Source: Tritrichomonas musculus
Lineage: Eukaryota > Parabasalia > Tritrichomonadida > Tritrichomonadidae
Length of the DNA stretch: 64,000 nucleotides
Reading direction: 5' to 3'
Assembly (NCBI GenBank): GCA_039105265.1
Contig: JAPFFF010000009.1
Coordinates: forward strand, 3,348,001 to 3,412,000
Made by a program: the position numbers and the translations under genes. Positions 43,379-52,271 of this stretch are shown here, piece by piece; the stretch's first letter is position 1, and every line of letters begins with the position of its first letter. The notes beneath the pieces are model-generated. The model did no database searches and was not told the DNA's origin. It saw nothing but the letters and a program-made list of their open reading frames with translations.

Positions 43379-44689
43379 TTAGAGTATTAATCTGTGTTCT
43401 TCGTAATTGTTATATAGTTCAATAAGAAGGTTTATGAGATGCTCAACATCTTTAAATGCCATTGTTTCCCTAACAGAGTGCATTGAAAGTTGTGGTAGTC
43501 CGATATCAACTGTTGGTATTCCAATTAAGCTTGAAACGATAGGGCCGATTGTTGAACCTGCTGGTATATCATTTCGATTCATGAAGTATTGAAGAGGGAT
43601 TTTGCATTTATTAGCTGCGTGTTTAACAGGATATGTTGATGTCATATCAGTTGCATAAGTTGCGCCTGGTGCTTTTTTAATTATAACTCCTTTGCCAAGA
43701 TAAGGAGAATGCATCTTATCATGTTTACTGGAAAAATTAGGATGAATTGCATGGGAGTTATCACTGCTAACAAGTAAAGATTTGGCGATAAATGGATTTA
43801 ATTGTTTTGGACCACCTTTGACTAATCTTTTGATAACAAATGAAAGAATATCACCACAAGCGCCAAAACGGGATTGTGAGCCAACTTCTTCATTATCGAA
43901 AACAACTAATATGTTAATTGTATTTTTGGGTTCACTCTGGAGAAAAGCTTTTACTGCGCAAAAGGTACTACTTAAATTATCTATTCTCTGAGATTCAATG
44001 AAAGTTCTCCAACTTTGAGGAGGATTAGCATCAACAAATGATAAATCCCAATCAACAATATCTTCTTCATTAACTTTAAGTGATTTTGCTACGTAAGAAA
44101 GAAGTGTTGGTGATTTTCTTCCTCCAATGATGGGAATAAGGCCTGTATCTAAATTTGGATTTGGTTTTGAGCCAATGTCGCAGTTTGGAACGAATGCAAT
44201 TGGATCTTTTGAATCAAAATTTATTTGAATTAATTTTTTGTTTTTTTCGTTTTGAGATGCGTTATTATTTCGAATTGTGACAGTGCCAACTAATCTCAAG
44301 TCACGCCCGAGCCAAGTGTACCATAATCCCCCTCCATATGTAAATACTTGAACTTGCTTTAATTTTTTATTATTGATGTCTGGTTTATCTCGTATTTTAA
44401 GGCATGGGCTGTCAGAATGGGTTCCAACAATGATTGCAGAATCATAGCCTCCGATATTAAATGCTACCAAAGCCCTATTGTCGTTAATAACAAAACCTTT
44501 TTTGGGTGTGTCTTCCCATTTATCAAAAATACTTAATTCTGTAAATCCTTCTTTTTCTAAAGTTTCTCGCATCTTTTCACAGAAAAAGTAAGGGACAGGA
44601 GAATCATTAAGAAATTTTAATAAATCAGATTTCAAGGATGATGACATTTTGTAAATTAACTTTTCTTGATGATTTTGAAATATAGGCAT
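43379..44689 (-). CDS. DNPEP: Aspartyl aminopeptidase (M18 family)
   Basis: A 436-residue di-zinc exopeptidase that removes N-terminal Asp or Glu from peptides, normally cytosolic and acting downstream of the proteasome. The metal and catalytic residues of M18 are in place: His91 and Asp93 in GTHSDSP, bridging Asp237 (ESQRIDNLSS), catalytic Glu267 and ligand Glu268 in FDNEEVGS, Asp310 in SSDNSHA, and His404 in SMHSVRE. Length is slightly below human DNPEP (about 475), mainly from shorter loops. A second Met at residue 15 (MSSSLKSDLLKFL) aligns better with the usual family start, so the first 14 residues may be untranslated. The gene looks whole. Confidence 0.95.
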   Translation of the reverse strand: MPIFQNHQEKLIYKMSSSLKSDLLKFLNDSPVPYFFCEKMRETLEKEGFTELSIFDKWEDTPKKGFVINDNRALVAFNIGGYDSAIIVGTHSDSPCLKIRDKPDINNKKLKQVQVFTYGGGLWYTWLGRDLRLVGTVTIRNNNASQNEKNKKLIQINFDSKDPIAFVPNCDIGSKPNPNLDTGLIPIIGGRKSPTLLSYVAKSLKVNEEDIVDWDLSFVDANPPQSWRTFIESQRIDNLSSTFCAVKAFLQSEPKNTINILVVFDNEEVGSQSRFGACGDILSFVIKRLVKGGPKQLNPFIAKSLLVSSDNSHAIHPNFSSKHDKMHSPYLGKGVIIKKAPGATYATDMTSTYPVKHAANKCKIPLQYFMNRNDIPAGSTIGPIVSSLIGIPTVDIGLPQLSMHSVRETMAFKDVEHLINLLIELYNNYEEHRLIL

Positions 44690-44885
44690 ACCAACTTTTT
44701 AAATAAAAATCAATTAAAATTTTTTAAAATTCAAAGCAGTTCCCAAAACATAATCAAAAAAATACTATTTTATGAAGAATCTAAATAAAATAAAATAGAA
44801 TCATAGAAATATATAAAAGTATTTAAAAAGAGAGCTGAAATGGTGTTTATTCCAAAAAAATCATTTGGTAATAAGTGAAAAAAAA

Positions 44886-45464
44886 TTATGTCAAGCAATC
44901 ACCAAATGAAAAATCAGTAAATTGAGTGGGCTCAATAAAAGGGGTTTCAAATAAATCGAAGTCAGTTTCAGGAAAAACTGACATAAGTGGATAAACGAGC
45001 CCATCTCCTTCTGCCTGCTCAGCAGGACTAGAAATTTCTTTTTCGATATCGGGAGTCGGTGAAGGTTTTTCGGCTTGGGAATTCTTTTCGTCTTGAATCA
45101 TTTGCTTTAAATGTCTGGTCCAACGATTTTTAACGTTGCATTCGCTCCTCCCATTGAAGTGAGTCGAAATTTGTTTCCATTTTGGCCCAAGTTGATTGAA
45201 AAGGCTAATCAGAAGAGCATCTTCTTCATGAGACCATGGACCATTTGTCAGACCAGGTGAAAGGAAAAATCTCCATCTTTCTCTGCAAGCTCTTGCAGAA
45301 CGACCTTCCATGTAAGACGCAATAGAATCCCAGTTATCTTGACCTTTTAATTGAACAAGGCGAATTAGCTTTAAGTCTTCGGCTGCCGAAAAAGCCCTAC
45401 GCTGGTTCTTTTTAACCAGAAGCGATGTCATGACATCGCTTCCGACCCCGAAGAATGGACCCAT
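44886..45464 (-). CDS. Two-repeat Myb DNA-binding protein
   Basis: A 192-residue protein with two Myb repeats: R1 about 20-70 (RRAFSAAEDLKLIRLV ... NWDSIASYM ... ACRERWRFFL) and R2 about 72-122 (GPWSHEEDALLISLFNQLG ... KWKQISTHF ... VKNRWTRHL). The first tryptophan of R1 is Phe25. The tail (about 130-192) is acidic and rich in P, D, E and F, possibly an activation segment. Small R2R3-like Myb proteins are abundant in trichomonads and include known promoter-binding regulators of iron-responsive genes. The DNA target here is unknown. The ATG lies 28 bases downstream of a TCATTT initiator. Confidence 0.9.
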   Translation of the reverse strand: MGPFFGVGSDVMTSLLVKKNQRRAFSAAEDLKLIRLVQLKGQDNWDSIASYMEGRSARACRERWRFFLSPGLTNGPWSHEEDALLISLFNQLGPKWKQISTHFNGRSECNVKNRWTRHLKQMIQDEKNSQAEKPSPTPDIEKEISSPAEQAEGDGLVYPLMSVFPETDFDLFETPFIEPTQFTDFSFGDCLT

Positions 45465-45488
45465 TTTATTTCGGAACTCAAAATTAAA

Positions 45489-45494
45489 AAATGA
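45489..45494 (-). promoter_or_regulatory. Initiator-like TCATTT of the Myb gene
   Basis: Minus-strand TCATTT matches TCA(+1)YW, with the A 28 bases before the ATG. Consensus match only. Confidence 0.45.
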
Positions 45495-46714
45495 TTAGAT
45501 TTTTTTTTTTGAAAGAAAACTTACGGTTTTTATTTATATCAAAATTTTCTTTACTATTTTCAAAAAAAAAAAAAAAAAAATCCTCCAAAAAAATATTTAA
45601 AAAAAAAGAAAATTATAATAAGTTCAACAATTTTTTTCCAAAAAATGATATAAAAAATTTCAAGACAAATCGCATACAAAATTGTTAATAATTGAACGAT
45701 AAAATTTATTTTTTAAAATAGATAAATATCTTGGTGATTTTTATTTATAAAAAAATAATTAATTAATTAATATATTTGAGTATATATGTTTTTTATGATA
45801 GTTCAATAATTAATTCCTTTAACCCCAATCTATTGATAATAATTCCAATAATTCGTCATAATAAATGCACATACATTTGTAACAACCTTTGCATTTCTCA
45901 TTGTCCAAATAAGTTAAATGAAATTTAAAATAATTTTTTTTTGAATGACATATGACCGTTTTTTTTTTTTTTTGGAAAACTATATAAACATAAATTAGTG
46001 AAAAGTGAAATTAAATCAACTTTTAAAAAAATAAATTTGATTGTATTTCCTATTTTTTATATATCTTATAAAATATTCATTTTATTATTCAAAATAAAAA
46101 TAATATAATCATAATAAATAAAAATAAAATATAATTATAATTATAAAATAAAAATAAATTAAAATTTATTAAAATATTAGATGAAAATATTTTGAATTAC
46201 ATCTTTTTAATATTCAATTTTGAGTATGTATTCAAACCTTGACAGATTAAATAATAGATTTGAGGGAAAGGTCGTTCAACTGAATTTTTACAGTAAAACT
46301 CAATGATTGATTTGTTTAAACTAATAATATTTTATTATAATAATAATTAGTTTTATAAATATTTGCATCGTACTAAATTCAAATTAAAATAAAAACTAAA
46401 AGGATATAAGTATATTAAATTTATTTCAGAAAATAAATTTGAGTATTTTATCTCAATTTATTTTAATTATTTTTGATAAGAATTTTATAACACTATATAA
46501 AAATTTAGAATAGCGATAACTTTTTATATAATTTATTCTAATCATTAATTCTTTTGATATCTTTTTATATACTTTTAAAACATTAAGTGCTATAAAAAAA
46601 TAGTTATTATTATTGAAAAAAAAAATTTCATTTTTTTGATAAAAATGCAGAAAAATTGAATTTGTTGAATTATTAAATGATGATTTTTAAAAAATTGGAC
46701 GTTACAGGAGTACA
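45495..46714. other. Gene-free AT-rich spacer
   Basis: Long A/T runs and ATAATT-type simple sequence. A plus-strand frame near 45491-45688 is low-complexity K/F/N and not a gene. No repeat ends recognised. Confidence 0.5.
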
Positions 46715-46900
46715 ATGAAGAATATAATTTTATTTATATGCATTTACTCTCTAATTTATTTGAAATTCATTCCAAATCAAATGTCAGTTTTTTCTAAAAA
46801 TGAAGATTTAGTTGATTGGTTTCATAAATATAAAAAGTTTAATATTTCAGTTACTGAAGGATTTCGTCAAAAAGTAAAATATTATTTGTATAACACATAG
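46715..46900 (+). CDS. Small hypothetical ORF with hydrophobic N-terminus
   Basis: A 61-codon frame from ATG to TAG. The first 21 residues (MKNIILFICIYSLIYLKFIP) look like a signal peptide or membrane anchor; the rest is a plain K/F/Y-rich segment (SVTEGFRQKVKYYLYNT). No family recognised and no initiator motif nearby. In such AT-rich DNA hydrophobic I/L/F/Y frames arise by chance, so this is weak; it might also be the end of a decayed gene. Confidence 0.25.
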   Translation: MKNIILFICIYSLIYLKFIPNQMSVFSKNEDLVDWFHKYKKFNISVTEGFRQKVKYYLYNT

Positions 46901-48080
46901 TATACCCATTCAAATGACATCTATATTTTTTAAATGATACAAATATATAAGAAATCGATAGATATTGAATTTTAATTAAAGTCTTTATTTCAACCATTAC
47001 ATTTTATAATATTGGATATAAAATATATAAATTATATATTATAATTATTAAATAAATTATTCATTAAGATAAATATAATTTTATTTAATTTTATTTTTTA
47101 TTCAATTTAGTTGTAAAAAATTTTTTGAGGGGAGGCAATCTTCAATCTAGAAAAAATTCGACTTTTTTCATGTAAGCATTTTTTTATAATATGAACTTAA
47201 TAAGTACCAAATCTAGATTAGAAGTGCAATTTATTCATATTATAAATAGCAACCATGATTTATATAAAGATAATAAGTAAAACATATTATGTAATTATTG
47301 ATTTTTTGAAAAAATGAATCTCTGATATTAGAAATAAAAACTTTTGAATTTTCTTTTTGATTCAAAAAATTGAATTGATTATTCTTAGAATAGTTTATCA
47401 TTTTGAGAATTAATATTTCTTTTAATGTATTTGGTAAAATTAATAAAATTTTAATTGAAATAATAATAAATAAGATATATGTTAAATATAATGAATATAT
47501 CAGTATTTTAACTGATATACCATAAAAATGAAATGATGGATATTTACCGTTTATATAATCAAAAACAGAGAAACTTCAAAAGCTTAAGTTGTATCAATTA
47601 AAATCATATTAAACGTTTTTTATGAATTCATTACCATTTCATTTTTTTTGATGATATATTTCTAGGATAAAATATAGGCCCGTACTTTAAACTGCTTTTA
47701 AGTATTGTTTTGCTGATAAATTAAACTTTTTTTGCTTTTTTCAATGTTTTTCTATACATAAGTCGCAAATAGATTTTAACTATATCTCCAAATTGTTTGC
47801 ATTTAGATGATATTATTTTTAATATGATTTGTAGAACATTTATATAAAGATAACATAAAAGTTTCAATGAAATTGGATAGAGATTTTTGAGTGTTTCCCA
47901 TTCTGGTCTTAAAAACAAGTGTTTTTGAGTTTTCTCAGAACTAATCAAGAAGGAATTAATAAAATGAAAAAGATATATTGTTTTATGTAGCTAAAATATT
48001 TCTAGAAACAGATTAATTATTTAATAAAAATAAGATGGGTTGTGCTTTAATAAAATTGGTATAATGATAATCTATGATAT
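46901..48080. other. Gene-free AT-rich spacer
   Basis: No ATG-started frame of protein-like composition. GAGGCAATCTTCAATCT near 47133 faintly resembles the sequence by 23133-23150. Nothing else to report. Confidence 0.5.
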
Positions 48081-49040
48081 TTATTCAGATACATCTTCAG
48101 CTTTTGCTGGACTGAGTGTCTTTAAAAATGAAATCGGGTCTGTGAATTGATGGAGCCATCCATCTCTAGTAACAAGTGTAAGTTTTCCATCAATCATGAC
48201 TGGTGAGCTGACCCATGGTGATTCTGCCAAGTATTTGCAACGTTTAAATTGTCCAACATCTTCTTTAATTACTGCAAGTGTCATTGATTCATCACATCCA
48301 ATTGAAATCACTTCATCGCCATTCTCACTGTAAAGTGCGATTGCTCCATTCTTTGTTGTTGGTTTGGTAGTAACCAAAGGGGACTTCAATTTCCGTTGGT
48401 CAAAAATTCTGATCTTTCTATCATCGCATGAAACAATTATTTTATCTGAAATGCAAAATATTGATGTTGGCAATTGAGGTATAACGCTTGATCTATCTAT
48501 GCATTTCATTTCCCTGATATCGATCAATGAAATTGTTTTATCGTCAACAGTGCATAATAAGTCTTTCTTTTCTGGAGAATTGATTTTTACCAACGAGGTA
48601 ATCATTCCTGGTAGTTCCATATTTCCAACTGTTTTAAAATTTTCTGGATCAATAGTTCGAATTGAATGGCTGAGATCATGTGCCGCTGCAATGAATTTGT
48701 CATCAAGTATTTCAATTCCTGAATAGAATCCGCATTTATTTGAAATTGAATTAACTAAATTTTCATCTGAAGCAATTGAAACATCGCCCGTTTCTGTTAT
48801 TAAAAAGAGTTGCGAATCTTGACTTTTTATATCATAAATTTGTTCATTACGATTGAGAATGACAGAATTGTTTGATGAAAACAATGATTTTTTGTTTGTA
48901 TATACAATCTCATTGTTATAAAGTGCTATACGGTTTCTATAACATCCTGGGGTGAGAGATTTAGTTGGGATTTCTTTTGTCTCAACACTCATTAAATAAA
49001 ATTGACCTTCAAATCCATTTAGTGAATTGACCATAACCAT
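48081..49040 (-). CDS. WD40-like beta-propeller protein
   Basis: A 319-residue protein made of degenerate WD40-type repeats of about 40 residues, for example GYY/GCDES-type turns and strands: LFLITETGDVSIASDE, FIAAAHDLSHSIRTIDPE, DLLCTVDDKTISLIDIREMK, KIIVSCDDRKIRIFDQRKLK, and EVISIGCDESMTLAVIKED. The propeller would serve as a protein-interaction platform; no extra domain shows its partner. Seven blades are plausible for the length. The start offers two Met codons (residues 1 and 3). A 108-bp inverted fragment of this gene lies just upstream at 49095-49202. No specific orthologue recognised. Confidence 0.8.
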   Translation of the reverse strand: MVMVNSLNGFEGQFYLMSVETKEIPTKSLTPGCYRNRIALYNNEIVYTNKKSLFSSNNSVILNRNEQIYDIKSQDSQLFLITETGDVSIASDENLVNSISNKCGFYSGIEILDDKFIAAAHDLSHSIRTIDPENFKTVGNMELPGMITSLVKINSPEKKDLLCTVDDKTISLIDIREMKCIDRSSVIPQLPTSIFCISDKIIVSCDDRKIRIFDQRKLKSPLVTTKPTTKNGAIALYSENGDEVISIGCDESMTLAVIKEDVGQFKRCKYLAESPWVSSPVMIDGKLTLVTRDGWLHQFTDPISFLKTLSPAKAEDVSE

Positions 49041-49094
49041 AAATTGAAAGTTTACTCATAATATTGTAATGCAAATATCAACTAAATGCATATG

Positions 49095-49202
49095 TTTTCA
49101 TCGAACAATTCCTTCATTCACAATCGTAATGAACAAATTTATGATATAACAAGTCAAGATTTGCAACTTTTTTTAATAGCAGAAATTTTTAATGTCTCAA
49201 TT
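49095..49202 (+). pseudogene. Inverted duplicate fragment of the WD40-like gene
   Basis: This plus-strand stretch matches the minus-strand sequence of 48774-48881 over 108 bases, by my count about 85 percent identical. It keeps the same reading (SSNNSFIHNRNEQIYDITSQ against SSNNSVILNRNEQIYDIKSQ). It lies 54 bases upstream of the parent gene's ATG, in head-to-head orientation. It is a gene fragment, not a functional gene. Confidence 0.88.
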
Positions 49203-49442
49203 TATTATACAAGCAATATTTATTTATTTATTTATTTTTTTGAAAAAAATATATGTTATGTAGCATGTTGCAATTAGACTATCATTATTACTTCTAAAAA
49301 AATATTGTTGATTATATAAATCCAATTTCAATTTTGATAATAGAAATGCTAAGAAAACTTTCCAAATGAAATGTACATCATTAAATAAACTTTATATAAA
49401 AATGATTTCATTTTTTCGTGAAAATATTTTGTTTATTTAAAC

Positions 49443-50054
49443 TCAGCAATTGCAAGATTTTTTCTCTTCTGTTTTACGGATATTGACAACTGGGGATCCA
49501 CCGGATGGTGCTGTTCCAACATTGATTTCGCCGCTTGTAGCTTTTCGAAGAAGATCAGCACCAGTTTTCATAAATACTTCTTCAATGTTTGAATTATCAG
49601 CCGCTGATGTTTCTATATAAGTCAATTCATGGCTTCTAGCAAATTCCATTGCTTCTTCTTTTGAGACAACTCTGCTTGATGCTAAATCAGTTTTATTTCC
49701 AACTAAAATGACAGAACAATGTGGATCTGCTTCCATTCTGGCATCACGGAGCCAGCGGGGCAATTGATCGAAACTTTTTCGATCCGTAATATCAAAAACT
49801 AGGACAACGCCCAATGCACTTCTAAAGTAAGCTTTTGCGATTGTGTAGAAACGTTCTTGACCAGCTGTATCCCATATCATCATTTTAATTGTACGGCCTT
49901 CGATTGTTGTAATATGTGTAAAATATTCGATACCAACTGTACTTTGCGTTCCTTTGACAAATTTGTTATCAACAAGACGTCTAACAATAGATGTTTTTCC
50001 AGCGCCTGAGCATCCAATGACAATAAACTTGAATTGTAAAGGTTGATCGCTCAT
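49443..50054 (-). CDS. Rab-family small GTPase
   Basis: A 203-residue Rab protein controlling vesicle traffic. P-loop GCSGAGKT (14-21), switch I Thr39 in STVGIEY, WDTAGQERF (61-69) with catalytic Gln66, GNKTD base-recognition motif (about 118-122) and ETSA (about 149-152). The C-terminus ends in CNC, the double-cysteine CXC form that Rab geranylgeranyltransferase modifies. Switch regions are closest to the Rab4/11/14/2 group by eye, but the subgroup cannot be fixed. The ATG lies 10 bases after the presumed +1 of a TCATTT initiator. The gene looks whole. Confidence 0.95.
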   Translation of the reverse strand: MSDQPLQFKFIVIGCSGAGKTSIVRRLVDNKFVKGTQSTVGIEYFTHITTIEGRTIKMMIWDTAGQERFYTIAKAYFRSALGVVLVFDITDRKSFDQLPRWLRDARMEADPHCSVILVGNKTDLASSRVVSKEEAMEFARSHELTYIETSAADNSNIEEVFMKTGADLLRKATSGEINVGTAPSGGSPVVNIRKTEEKKSCNC

Positions 50055-50060
50055 AATATC

Positions 50061-50066
50061 AAATGA
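50061..50066 (-). promoter_or_regulatory. Initiator-like TCATTT of the Rab gene
   Basis: Minus-strand TCATTT with the A 10 bases before the ATG, the usual trichomonad spacing. A second TCATTT lies about 40 bases further upstream. Consensus match only. Confidence 0.55.
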
Positions 50067-50493
50067 AATATTTTTTTTTTTTGACTGGTTTATTTTGGAT
50101 ATTTAAATGAGAAAAATTATCAACTTTGAAAACTTTCATTGAAGTTTCTGTATTTTTTGCCATAGAATTAAATTTAATCAAAAAAAGAATTTTTTTCTAA
50201 TAGATCGCTAGAGAAAACAATATTAAACGAAAAAAAAAAAAAATTGATTAATATTATGATGTAATATGCGAAAAAAGGTTAATAATATTCAAACCCAAAA
50301 TGCTTAAAACTTATCAAAACCGATTTGATCCTGGCTTGAAATAAGTAATAAGAAATACCAATAGATTTGAAAAAAAAAAAAAAAAAAAATATTCAAACAT
50401 AATTTTAATGAATAAAAAATGGATAGAAAGATATAAAAAAGGAAGAATTTTGTTGAATAAAAAATGAAATGAATAAATTAATATAGCTGTAAA
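50067..50493. other. Intergenic spacer with poly-A runs
   Basis: Runs of A at about 50230 and 50370 between the Rab and DnaJ genes. No frame or repeat recognised. Confidence 0.5.
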
Positions 50494-51372
50494 CTAATTA
50501 ATATGATATTGATTCATTAATTCGCAGTTTGGACGATCAGCCAGGCGTCTAATTGTTTCTTCATGGCATTTCTGTCTTAATTGGCGTTCGAATATTAGAT
50601 CAGCTTGATCTCTAGCTTGGTCATAAAAATATTTATCAAGTCTAATGCCATGCCTCTGACTAATTACTCGTAGCCATGTTCGAGATAAGCCAAATTGTAT
50701 TTTATGCTTATAAGTTTTCATGACAATGTAAGAAGGAGAATCAGATTGAACATTAAATGTAATTTGTTTTTCCCATTCAATTCGATTACTATCAGTATCA
50801 TTAGAAAATGCGTTGGAAAATAGCATTAGCAATATTGGAATCAAGTATAATAATGCTCGTAAAAAAGATTGGCGTTTGTAAAAAGGAAGGTTAGCTTCTT
50901 CTTGTTGCCATTGTCGTTGTTGGCGTTGCCTTTGGCGAATATTTTCCGCAAAAATATCTTCGCCAAATGTATAAGTACGGTATTGGAAGCCACCAGGATT
51001 CATGTTTCCGAAAAACATGTTGAAAATATCTTCAGGAGAAATTTCATCAGTAAATCTATAATACGTGCCACCAGGATAATTTCCTTGGTAATTATATTGA
51101 TGAAAGTTTGGTGCTTCTGGTACATTTTCGCCATATTTATCATAATCAGCTCTTTTATTTTCGTCTGAGAGAACTTGATACGCATGCGAAATACGTTGAA
51201 AAGCAGAAGTAGCTTTTGGATGCTTGCACCTGTCAGGATGAACTTTCATTGCCAGTTTTTTATATCCACGCTTAATTTGGTCGGTTGTGCATTCTTTCTC
51301 AACACACAGAACTTCGTACAAAGTTTTTGCTTCAAGGACTTTTTTTACTTCTGGATATTCTTCATCAGTCAT
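50494..51372 (-). CDS. Membrane-anchored DnaJ (Hsp40) protein, DNAJB12/14-like
   Basis: A 292-residue co-chaperone. The J domain (about 16-82) has the essential HPD at 45-47 and stimulates Hsp70 ATPase activity. A G/F/Y-rich segment with DIFNMFFG (about 95-140) follows, then a basic Q/R stretch, one transmembrane helix (about 170-190, LLYLIPILLMLFSNAFS) and a C-terminal region of about 95 residues. This order, with a DUF1977-like tail facing the other side of the membrane, is that of ER-bound DNAJB12/DNAJB14 and similar proteins, which act in ER quality control. Start codon clear; no strong initiator motif seen. Confidence 0.88.
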   Translation of the reverse strand: MTDEEYPEVKKVLEAKTLYEVLCVEKECTTDQIKRGYKKLAMKVHPDRCKHPKATSAFQRISHAYQVLSDENKRADYDKYGENVPEAPNFHQYNYQGNYPGGTYYRFTDEISPEDIFNMFFGNMNPGGFQYRTYTFGEDIFAENIRQRQRQQRQWQQEEANLPFYKRQSFLRALLYLIPILLMLFSNAFSNDTDSNRIEWEKQITFNVQSDSPSYIVMKTYKHKIQFGLSRTWLRVISQRHGIRLDKYFYDQARDQADLIFERQLRQKCHEETIRRLADRPNCELMNQYHIN

Positions 51373-51422
51373 TATAACCTAGAATTACAGATAGTTCAGA
51401 AAAAGATTACTTAATTTTTTTT

Positions 51423-51453
51423 CTGAAGTCACGGGAATCGAACCTGTGACCCC
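51423..51453 (-). other. tRNA T-arm-like sequence without the rest of a tRNA
   Basis: The minus strand reads ACAGG-TTCGATT-CCCGT, a T-arm with four of five stem pairs and the box B core GGTTCGATTCC, followed by GACTTCA as a possible acceptor strand. No matching 5' acceptor TGAAGTC, D-arm or anticodon arm is found within 150 bases. It looks like a tRNA relic or part of a tRNA-derived repeat. A similar sequence is at 58304-58320. Confidence 0.45.
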
Positions 51454-51680
51454 AAAAAAATCTGGTCCAAGATTAATATAGTAAGATAAACCTGTCCAAA
51501 TGGGATAAACTACTGGGATAACCGTTATCCTGGGATGATGGAAAAATCCCTTGGGATCAAACAAACATTTTGAAAATATATAAATTTTTTTATAAACAAG
51601 TATTTATTTAAAAATTCTCTAGGTACAACTTTTTGATTTAATAAAACACTCAAAAAGTTGTAAAACAGAGAACTAAAATA

Positions 51681-51728
51681 ATTGAAGTAGCTTTTTGAAA
51701 GGCGTAGCCTTCAAAAAGCTACTTCAAT
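51681..51728. repeat. Long hairpin with arms of about 22 bp
   Basis: ATTGAAGTAGCTTTTTGAA at 51681-51699 has an exact inverse at 51710-51728; GGC/GCC extends the stem. A cruciform or transcript hairpin is possible. It lies inside element F, next to the B-family insertion. Confidence 0.8.
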
Positions 51729-51744
51729 TTATGTTTAATTATCT

Positions 51745-52271
51745 CTATGCTTTTGTGTCCAAACGAGTTTGCATTCAAAAAGTATCCAATGGATACTCAT
51801 TTTTGTTCGTTATTTTTTGAAAGAATTTGAGGATCCAAAATCGCCAAAATGGACACTTTAATTCAATCATGGATACACCTTTCAATTTTCATTGATAATT
51901 TTGAATGTATATTTCGTTTGACCAATTATATCGCTCCAAATTTACATTGAATTTTATTTTTTATTTCAAATGTTGATCTTCTTGGTGAATTTCATTCTTA
52001 GTGAATTTGAAAAGTTTATAATTCATATTTGAGAGGTTTTTTAAAAATTGAGAATAGAGTGTGTTTAAGATATTTATTATTGCTTTTTTTCTTATATTAA
52101 TGAGTTTATTAAAGTAAAAATAAAGTATCCAATAAAATATTATTTGGATATTTCAACACAAATCTTTGAATTAAATACTAAATAAAAAAGCAGTTTTATG
52201 TCCACCAAAAGTGACAGCTTTTTACAAAAAGTCGAAAATGGACACTCAGTTCACTGGATACAAAAGCCTAG
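51745..52271. mobile_element. B-family element, 527 bp, 8-bp duplication
   Basis: Ends CTATGCTTTTGTGTCCA and inverse (CTAGGCTTTTGTATCCA) match the family of 20108-22003. The 8-mer AATTATCT flanks both ends (51737-51744 and 52272-52279). Internal GTATCC/GGACAC words and ATTTTGTTCGTTATT-like sequence near the ends are shared with the larger copy. Confidence 0.83.

Noticed and set aside
51423-51500. A functional tRNA gene on the minus strand
   Set aside because: Only the T-arm and a possible 3' acceptor strand are present. No partner acceptor, D-arm or anticodon arm could be folded.
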